A DNA stretch of 7,460 nt from Dehalococcoidia bacterium. Lineage in GTDB: Bacteria; Chloroflexota; Dehalococcoidia; Dehalococcoidales; DAOWJC01. The stretch lies in assembly GCA_030640595.1 (NCBI GenBank), contig DAOWJC010000117.1, forward strand, positions 1 through 7,460. The letters run 5' to 3'. The notes under the pieces were generated by a model. That model did no database searches, was not told where the DNA came from, and saw only the letters and a list, made by a program, of their open reading frames with translations. Positions 1 to 4,492 of the stretch are shown here, in pieces; the stretch's first letter is position 1; the number at the start of each line of letters is the position of its first letter. The position numbers and the translations under genes were made by a program.

Positions 1-163
1 AATTGACTCCGAGGCAGCGCTGAGGGAGGCAAATAAGCGGTTTTACAATCGCTTCTCCTATATGGAGGAGATTTGCCGCCAGCGTGGTTTGGATTTGGCT
101 AAGCTGTCCTTTGATGAGCAAAACGCCCTGTGGGATGAAGCAAAGAAGAAGGAAGGGGGTTAG
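1..163 (+). CDS. mazG: MazG-type nucleoside triphosphate pyrophosphohydrolase, C-terminal fragment (5' end outside window)
   Basis: An open frame enters from the left edge (first full codon at position 2) and ends at TAG 161-163, giving 53 residues. The fragment has the look of the MazG C-terminus: a segment reading EAALREANKRFYNRFSYMEE, then a short helix with RGLDL, and an ending built around LSFDEQNALWDEAK. In MazG proteins the last helices carry this 'LR.AN.KF..RF..ME' pattern and a closing 'LW..AK' motif. The family hydrolyses NTPs to NMP and pyrophosphate in the cytosol and helps remove non-canonical nucleotides. The catalytic EExxE-type helices lie upstream and cannot be seen, so the assignment rests on the tail alone. 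The next gene starts 2 nt after the stop, which implies co-transcription and probably translational coupling. A different protein with a MazG-like tail is possible but less likely. Confidence 0.75.
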   Translation, partial: IDSEAALREANKRFYNRFSYMEEICRQRGLDLAKLSFDEQNALWDEAKKKEGG

Positions 164-165
164 GT

Positions 166-1443
166 TTGGCTAAAAGGGGGAAGGTAGAGAAACCGAAGCG
201 TGAAGTTACCAAGCGCCAGCTTTCCCGGTGGCAGCAGCAGAAGAGGAGACAGCACCTTATTCTGGGCATAGGGCTTTTCATTATTGTGACTGTTTTGGGG
301 ATTTTGGGGGTGGGATGGTATGTTAGTCAGTATCAACCGCTGCACCAAACGGTAATCAAAGTAAATGATACCGAGTTTGACATGGATTACTACATAAAGA
401 TGCTTAAGTTATATGGAGGGGATGAGCCTGACTACTATATGTATGGTTTGGCTGATGAGGTGGTGATGATTATTGAGCGAAATGAGCTAGTGAGACAAGG
501 AGCTATGGAACTGGGCATCAGTGTTAGTGATGAGGAGGTTGATAAGGAACTAAAAAGCTTCGACCCACCTCTGAGTAGGGACTACAGGGATGTGGTTAGA
601 ATAGAGATGCTGATAAGCAAACTGCGTGATGAGTATTTTGAGCAGAAGGTGCCATTATTTGTCGAGCAGAGACATGTAATGGCAATGTTACTGGAGAGTG
701 AAAGCCAGGCGACTGAGGTTAGAGCCAGACTGGAAGGTGGTGAGGACTTTGGTGAATTGGCTGGCGAGCTTTCCCTGGACAGTCTTTCCAAGGCTAGAAA
801 TGGTGACCTTGGTTGGCACCTCAAGGATATTTTGGCTGAACTACCGACTACTTCCATACTAGGTGAGTATGCATTCAGCGCTGATATAGGAGTATTAAGT
901 CAGCCGCTATATGACGAAGAGATAATCAAGGATGTAGGCTACTGGCTGGTGGAAGTTTTAGAAAGGAAACAAGAACCAGAGGAAGCTCACGTTCAAGCAA
1001 TATTGTTGGGTAGTGAAGAACAGGCGTGGCAGGTGAGGAGTAAGTTAGAGGCTGGTGAGGATTTTGCTACCTTGGCTAAAGAGCTTTCTCAGCATGGGGC
1101 GTCCAAGGAAACTGGGGGGGATTTGGAATGGTTGACTCCAGGCATGACGAGTCCAGCCTTTGACGAGTTTATTTTTGACTGTGAAGTGGGGACATTAAGT
1201 GAGCCCATCCGTGACGACACAGTGGCAACTACTGAGGGTTACTGGCTAATAAGGGTTTTAGATGAAGATGATAATAGGCAGATTTCAGACGATGATAGAG
1301 ATTTGCTGAAGGGGATGGCTTTAAACGAGTGGCTCCTTTCGTTGTCGGATGACCCTGAAAACGAGATTGACGATAGTTACCTGGATGATGAGAAAAAGGC
1401 ATGGGCAATAATGAAGGCTATAGAAGGGTTAGAACTAGACTAA
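166..1443 (+). CDS. Membrane-anchored parvulin-like peptidyl-prolyl isomerase (foldase) with two rotamase domains
   Basis: 425 aa, TTG start. The purine-rich site AAGGGGG (153-159) lies 6 nt before the TTG. The next in-frame Met (residue 73) falls after the membrane segment, so it would lose the anchor. Residues 1-30 are strongly basic and residues 31-52 form one hydrophobic helix, predicting a type II orientation with the bulk outside the membrane. There is no lipobox cysteine. Residues 60-165 are a helical region like the N-terminal part of SurA/PrsA-type chaperones. Two parvulin-like domains follow, about 166-267 and 273-366. They share LEGGEDFGELAGELS / LEAGEDFATLAKELS, NGDLGW / GGDLEW and GYWLVEVL / GYWLIRVL, followed by an acidic helical tail. 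Family members isomerise X-Pro bonds and assist folding of exported proteins. By-eye alignment suggests that the histidines of the active site are replaced in both domains, so a binding or chaperone role is plausible. The fold call is firm, but isomerase activity is uncertain. Confidence 0.85.
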   Translation: MAKRGKVEKPKREVTKRQLSRWQQQKRRQHLILGIGLFIIVTVLGILGVGWYVSQYQPLHQTVIKVNDTEFDMDYYIKMLKLYGGDEPDYYMYGLADEVVMIIERNELVRQGAMELGISVSDEEVDKELKSFDPPLSRDYRDVVRIEMLISKLRDEYFEQKVPLFVEQRHVMAMLLESESQATEVRARLEGGEDFGELAGELSLDSLSKARNGDLGWHLKDILAELPTTSILGEYAFSADIGVLSQPLYDEEIIKDVGYWLVEVLERKQEPEEAHVQAILLGSEEQAWQVRSKLEAGEDFATLAKELSQHGASKETGGDLEWLTPGMTSPAFDEFIFDCEVGTLSEPIRDDTVATTEGYWLIRVLDEDDNRQISDDDRDLLKGMALNEWLLSLSDDPENEIDDSYLDDEKKAWAIMKAIEGLELD

Positions 1444-1488
1444 GGGTGTTAAAGAGGCGACAATAATTTTTCGAAGGGACGAAGCTAT

Positions 1489-1493
1489 GGAGG
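1489..1493 (+). promoter_or_regulatory. Ribosome binding site favouring the second ATG of thrC
   Basis: GGAGG lies 5 nt upstream of the ATG at 1499. The ATG 12 nt further upstream (1487) has only a weaker AGGG (1475-1478) at 8 nt spacing. The strong site therefore favours 1499 as the start. If 1487 were used instead, this site would lie inside the coding region. Confidence 0.6.
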
Positions 1494-1498
1494 AGATA

Positions 1499-2551
1499 AT
1501 GAAATCTGGGGTGCTGGTTAAGTATAAACACTTCCTTCCGGTTACGCCTGATATGCCCTTGTTTTCATTGGGGGAGGGAGATACCCCTCTGGTCAGGTGC
1601 CGGGAGCTGGAGGAGGAAATTGGTTGTGGGGAGCTATACTTTAAGCTGGAGGGGTGTAATCCTACCGGTTCCTTTAAGGACAGGGGCATGGTGGTTGCCG
1701 TGGCTAAGGCGTTGGAAGCGGGCAGTAAGGTGATAATGTGTGCCTCAACCGGTAATACCAGTGCTTCAGCCGCTGCCTATGCTGCTTACTGTGGGCTTAC
1801 AGCTATCATTATTGTCCCTGAAGGCAAGATTGCTCCGGGGAAGCTGTCTCAAGCTATTGTCTATGGAGCTAAAATAGTCGCCATAGATGGAAATTTTGAC
1901 CAGGCTCTAAACATAGTGCGAAGTCTAACTGAGAAACATCCGGTTACTCTGGTAAACTCGATTAATCCCCACCGGATAGAGGGTCAGAAAACGGCTGCCT
2001 TTGAGATTATTGATGTTTTAGGTGAGGCTCCCGACTATCTTTTTATCCCGGTAGGTAATGCCGGCAATATTACCGCCTACTGGAAGGGCTTTGTGGAATA
2101 TTATCAAGCAGGCAGGGCAAGGAATAAGCCCAGGATGATGGGTTTTCAAGCTGAGGGTGCTGCCCCCATTGTTCGGGGCTATGTTATTGAGCAGCCAGAG
2201 ACTATTGCCTCAGCCATACGAATAGGCAATCCGGCTAGCTGGCAGAAGGCTGTTGCCGCTCGTGATGAGTCTGGCGGTGTTATTGACATGGTTAGTGATG
2301 AAGAGATTATGGCGGCTTACCGGCTTCTGGCTACTAAAGGGGGTATCTTTGGTGAGCCGGCTTCAGCAGCTTCCTTAGCCGGGCTTATTAAACTTTCTCA
2401 GCAAGGGACGGACTTCTCACCAAAGAGGGTGGTTTGTGTGGTAACTGGCACCGGATTGAAGGATACTGGTATCGCACTGAAAGGTGCTGAGCCCTTCCTC
2501 AAGTCGCCGGCTGATTTAGTAGCTGTAGAGCAGGCTTTGGGCTGGGGTTAA
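1499..2551 (+). CDS. thrC: Threonine synthase
   Basis: 350 aa from ATG 1499, or 354 aa if the in-frame ATG at 1487 is used. 1499 is preferred because GGAGG sits 5 nt upstream. This PLP-dependent cytosolic enzyme converts O-phospho-L-homoserine to L-threonine and phosphate, the last step of threonine synthesis. Visible motifs, numbered from 1499: the substrate-loop GEGDTPLV near 25-32; NPTGSFKDRG at 54-63, with K60 the expected Schiff-base lysine; ASTGNTSASAAAY at 82-94; the glycine-rich phosphate-binding loop PVGNAGN at 184-190; and VTGTGLKD at 315-322 near the C-terminus. The length matches the short, Bacillus-type threonine synthases (about 350 aa) rather than the longer E. coli type. The gene begins about 55 nt after the parvulin gene and ends 25 nt before the flavoprotein gene, on the same strand. 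Other fold-type II PLP enzymes such as threonine dehydratase are less likely because of GEGDTPL and NPTGSFKDRG. Confidence 0.95.
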   Translation: MKSGVLVKYKHFLPVTPDMPLFSLGEGDTPLVRCRELEEEIGCGELYFKLEGCNPTGSFKDRGMVVAVAKALEAGSKVIMCASTGNTSASAAAYAAYCGLTAIIIVPEGKIAPGKLSQAIVYGAKIVAIDGNFDQALNIVRSLTEKHPVTLVNSINPHRIEGQKTAAFEIIDVLGEAPDYLFIPVGNAGNITAYWKGFVEYYQAGRARNKPRMMGFQAEGAAPIVRGYVIEQPETIASAIRIGNPASWQKAVAARDESGGVIDMVSDEEIMAAYRLLATKGGIFGEPASAASLAGLIKLSQQGTDFSPKRVVCVVTGTGLKDTGIALKGAEPFLKSPADLVAVEQALGWG

Positions 2552-2561
2552 TTTTAAAGGT

Positions 2562-2570
2562 GAAGGAGGT
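2562..2570 (+). promoter_or_regulatory. Strong Shine-Dalgarno site for a GTG start
   Basis: GAAGGAGGT ends 6 nt before the GTG at 2577. This near-complete complement of the 16S rRNA 3' end fixes the GTG as the start of the flavin-reductase-like gene. It is the best ribosome binding site in the window. Confidence 0.8.
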
Positions 2571-2576
2571 TAACCA

Positions 2577-3152
2577 GTGGATAAGGTGATTACCGAGGAC
2601 ATCGGGGCATTCTCTCAACATTATCCTAAAGTAGCTGTAATCGTTACTGCCCAGGCTGGTGGAAGGGCTAATGCTATGGCGGCAGCCTGGCATACATCTA
2701 TCTCGTTTAAGCCGCCTCTTTACGGGGTAGCTATATCTCCCAAGAGATTTACTTATCAGCTTATCGCTGAGAGTAAGGAGTTCGGGGTTAATTTTCTGCC
2801 CTTTGCCAAGGCTGAATTGATTGCCTCTGTAGGTGGTAGCAAGGGCTATGAGATAGATAAGTTTCAGATGTTTAATATTGCCAGGGATAAGCCGGTAAAG
2901 ACAGCGGTGCCAATCCTGAAAGCTGCCTATGCTGCCTATGAGTGCAAGTTGGTTGATGATAGGGGCTATGGCGACCACAGGTGGTTGGTGGGGGAGATTG
3001 TGGCGGTGCATCTGCTAAGAGAAGCCCTTACCCCGGAGGAAACGCTGGATTTGGAAAAGGTTAGCCCTATCCTGTATCTGGGGCATGAGCTTTATCTGAC
3101 TACATCAAAGGATATAAGATACCTTGACCGTGAGGTCTATGGTAAACATTAG
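2577..3152 (+). CDS. Flavin reductase-like, FMN-binding split-barrel protein
   Basis: 191 aa, GTG start chosen from the GAAGGAGGT site 6 nt upstream. The sequence fits the flavin reductase-like (flavoredoxin) family. It has an N-terminal strand with VAVIVTAQ (19-26); the segment ANAMAAAWHTSISFKPPLYG (31-50), which in this family lines the FMN site; AISPKRFTYQLI (52-63); EFGVNFLP (68-75); a central DKFQMFN (94-100); DHRWLVGEI (133-141); and PILYLG near the C-terminus (164-169). Relatives are soluble dimeric flavoproteins that bind FMN and either use NAD(P)H to reduce flavin or pass electrons between redox partners. Nothing in the sequence identifies the partner. It follows thrC by 25 nt and is probably co-transcribed, and it is the last gene before the convergent spacer. 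The family assignment is firm. The exact reaction (flavin reductase, flavoredoxin or another electron carrier) is open. Confidence 0.88.
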   Translation: MDKVITEDIGAFSQHYPKVAVIVTAQAGGRANAMAAAWHTSISFKPPLYGVAISPKRFTYQLIAESKEFGVNFLPFAKAELIASVGGSKGYEIDKFQMFNIARDKPVKTAVPILKAAYAAYECKLVDDRGYGDHRWLVGEIVAVHLLREALTPEETLDLEKVSPILYLGHELYLTTSKDIRYLDREVYGKH

Positions 3153-3180
3153 CAACGCAGAAACCAGAGCTGAATTTTTC

Positions 3181-3195
3181 ACCCTGCTACAGGGT
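3181..3195. repeat. Small perfect hairpin in the convergent spacer
   Basis: ACCCTG (3181-3186) and CAGGGT (3190-3195) are perfect inverted repeats separated by the 3-nt loop CTA. The only T run (3175-3179) lies on the 5' side in the + sense, so neither strand shows a classical hairpin followed by a U tract. It may form part of a transcript 3' end structure. Confidence 0.5.
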
Positions 3196-3201
3196 AGGTA
3201 G

Positions 3202-3259
3202 CCCTATCCCTAATAGGTTTTTAGTTGGCAACCCTTTATCAAGGGGATAGGGTTGATAA
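3202..3259. repeat. Cluster of overlapping inverted repeats between convergent genes
   Basis: Three further dyads overlap here. CCCTATCCC (3202-3210) is a perfect 9-bp inverted repeat of GGGATAGGG (3244-3252). CAACCC (3229-3234) pairs with GGGTTG (3250-3255), and this stem continues after a 2-nt bulge as TATC (3237-3240) with GATA (3246-3249) around a 5-nt loop. TTATCAA (3236-3242) is an inverted repeat of TTGATAA (3253-3259). They cannot all form at once. The placement between the two stop codons points to bidirectional transcript ends. No T run follows these stems in the - sense, so a terminator for the pyr operon is not demonstrated. Confidence 0.55.
3203..3222 (+). terminator. Probable intrinsic terminator of the mazG-thrC-flavoprotein unit
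   Basis: CCTAT (3203-3207) pairs with ATAGG (3213-3217) around a 5-nt loop, and TTTTT (3218-3222) follows directly. This is the arrangement of a rho-independent terminator in the + sense, 51 nt after the stop of the flavin-reductase-like gene. The stem is only 5 bp and AT-containing, so termination may be weak or helped by the neighbouring dyads. The same left arm can pair instead with a distal copy at 3244-3252. Confidence 0.5.
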
Positions 3260-3264
3260 ACAGT

Positions 3265-3681
3265 CTAATCCCCCATAATTTGCAATATTATTTGTCTTGA
3301 CCGGGGACGGTTGTCGAAATCTATCAACACTATCTGTTGCCAGGTGCCCAGGGTTAACCTTTTGTCATTGAAGGGGACTACTAACGAGGCACCTAGCAGT
3401 GAGGCGCGGACATGGGAGTATCCATTGCCATCGCCCCAGCGGAGGTCGTGGTTATAGGGGATATTTTTAGGGATATTTCGCTCCCACATGCTCTGGAAGT
3501 CGGAGAGTAAACCAGACTCAAACTCAATAGTAGATATTCCAGCCGTTGAACCGGCAACAAACAGGGTAACCGTTCCACTGTTTATATTCGTCTCAGCGAC
3601 CTGCTGCGCTACCTGAGGAGTAATATCAATAATATCGCAATGGCCTTTACTTTGAAGGCTAATTTTCTTGGTGACTACCAT
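3265..3681 (-). CDS. YjbQ/UPF0047 family protein (annotated elsewhere as secondary thiamine-phosphate synthase)
   Basis: 138 aa, ATG start at 3681 with GGGAGG (3695-3690) 8 nt upstream. Length and motifs match the single-domain UPF0047/YjbQ family: FVAGSTAGISTIEFESG (41-57), a central H78, RWGDGNGYSHVRASLLG (81-97), VVPFNDKRLTLGTWQQI (101-117) and a closing DFDNRPRSR (121-129). Members are small trimeric cytosolic proteins. A weak thiamine-phosphate synthase activity has been reported for E. coli YjbQ, but the physiological role is unsettled. Where E. coli has an HTSA motif this protein has GSTA, so that histidine is absent; other proteins of the family, as I recall them from archaea and anaerobic bacteria, share this. 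H78 and H90 remain. The gene starts about 20 nt after the pyrK stop and its ribosome site lies in that gap, so it is probably the last gene of the carB-pyrK operon. The family call is strong and the function is uncertain. Confidence 0.92.
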   Translation of the reverse strand: MVVTKKISLQSKGHCDIIDITPQVAQQVAETNINSGTVTLFVAGSTAGISTIEFESGLLSDFQSMWERNIPKNIPYNHDLRWGDGNGYSHVRASLLGASLVVPFNDKRLTLGTWQQIVLIDFDNRPRSRQIILQIMGD

Positions 3682-3699
3682 ATTTGTTACCTCCCGTGG

Positions 3700-4482
3700 T
3701 TAATAATTTAGTTCGTTCCAGAGAATATCCTGTAAATCAAATACCGGTCCATCCTTACATACCTGCTTTAGCCCTCTTTTTGTTTTCACTGTGCACCCGT
3801 AGCACACCCCAAGCCCGCACCCCATCCCGACTTCCAGCGAAATCTGAGGCGACTTCGCTTTCAGGAGTTGTTGCTTTTGGTCAGCCATAGCTCGATACAT
3901 CAAGGTGGGTCCGCAGGCAAAGATTTGGTCTGCCCAGCCAACAAAATCTGGCAGGAGGTCAGTTACCATGCCCTTCCTGCCAGCGGTTCCGTCCTCGGTA
4001 GCAATAATAAGCTCGGCTTCAGCAGGTAAGAAGTGTTTGGGGTAAAGCTGGCTGGCGGTGGATGCGCCCAAGAGCAGTCTTACCGAACATCCTTGATTCA
4101 GGGCTTCCTGAGCCAGGAAGCACAATGGCGCAATGCCAATGCCACCAGCCACCAATAGCAGGTTGTGTGAGGCAGGGTGAATAGAAAAGCCACTACCCAG
4201 CGGTCCGAGCAGGTCAATATTATTACCGGCTTGGCGTTGAGATAACCAATGTGTGCCCTTTCCTGCCACGGTGAACAAAAAAGCCAGTTTAGCCTTTCTG
4301 CTTTCATTGGCTAACTGGTGGATACTCAGTGGGCGGCGTAGCAAAGTTTCCTCACCACAGCGCACCATGACAAATTGTCCCGGCTTGGCTTCAGCGACTA
4401 TCTGGGGAGACTCCAACCAGATAAGGTAGACCCCTGGCATGACCTGGGCGTTAGAAATAACGAGAGCAAAGCCTTGCTTCAA
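3700..4482 (-). CDS. pyrK: Dihydroorotate dehydrogenase electron transfer subunit (FAD and 2Fe-2S)
   Basis: 260 aa, TTG start at 4482 overlapping the carB stop. PyrK pairs with the FMN subunit PyrD (type 1B) and passes electrons from dihydroorotate oxidation to NAD+, the fourth step of pyrimidine synthesis. Domains in order: an FAD-binding barrel with PGQFVMVRC (34-42) and the flavin motif RRPLSIH (49-55); an NAD-binding domain opening with LLLVAGGIGIAPL (108-120) and containing IFACGPTLM (187-195); and a C-terminal iron-sulfur loop with C222, C227, C230 and C242 (CX4CX2CX11C), typical of PyrK. The C-terminal cluster and the context next to carB separate it from other ferredoxin-reductase relatives such as sulfide dehydrogenase subunits. 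No pyrD is in the window; it should lie elsewhere, perhaps upstream in the same operon. The length is normal and all expected cofactor residues are present. Confidence 0.95.
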   Translation of the reverse strand: MKQGFALVISNAQVMPGVYLIWLESPQIVAEAKPGQFVMVRCGEETLLRRPLSIHQLANESRKAKLAFLFTVAGKGTHWLSQRQAGNNIDLLGPLGSGFSIHPASHNLLLVAGGIGIAPLCFLAQEALNQGCSVRLLLGASTASQLYPKHFLPAEAELIIATEDGTAGRKGMVTDLLPDFVGWADQIFACGPTLMYRAMADQKQQLLKAKSPQISLEVGMGCGLGVCYGCTVKTKRGLKQVCKDGPVFDLQDILWNELNY

Positions 4483-4492
4483 ACAGGCTCCT
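4479..4492 (-). promoter_or_regulatory. carB stop / pyrK start overlap with internal ribosome site
   Basis: Read on the - strand, AGGAG (4492-4488) is followed 5 nt later by TTGA. In it the TTG start of pyrK (4482-4480) shares bases with the TGA stop of carB (4481-4479). This is the TTG version of the common ATGA junction and implies translational coupling, so that the two products are made in linked amounts. Confidence 0.8.

Noticed and set aside
582..857. 91-residue - strand open frame inside the parvulin gene
   Set aside because: It is a serine/leucine-rich antisense translation of a well-supported + strand gene.
1114..1120. Run of seven G within the second parvulin domain as a phase-variation tract
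   Set aside because: It encodes the conserved Gly-Gly of the GGDL motif, is only 7 nt long, and there is no sign of repeated tracts or contingency-gene context. At most it is a spot to check for sequencing error.
1444..1486. Promoter or attenuator between the parvulin gene and thrC
   Set aside because: There is no convincing -35/-10 pair or hairpin with a T run in this short gap, so read-through transcription is the simplest view.
2499..3011. 170-residue open frame on the - strand opposite the flavin-reductase-like gene
   Set aside because: It has no recognisable family motifs, and it overlaps a + strand frame with intact motifs and an excellent ribosome site. It is an antisense shadow.
3684..3890. 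68-residue + strand open frame across the pyrK 3' end
   Set aside because: It is low-complexity and antisense to the PyrK iron-sulfur region, with no supporting ribosome site on that strand.
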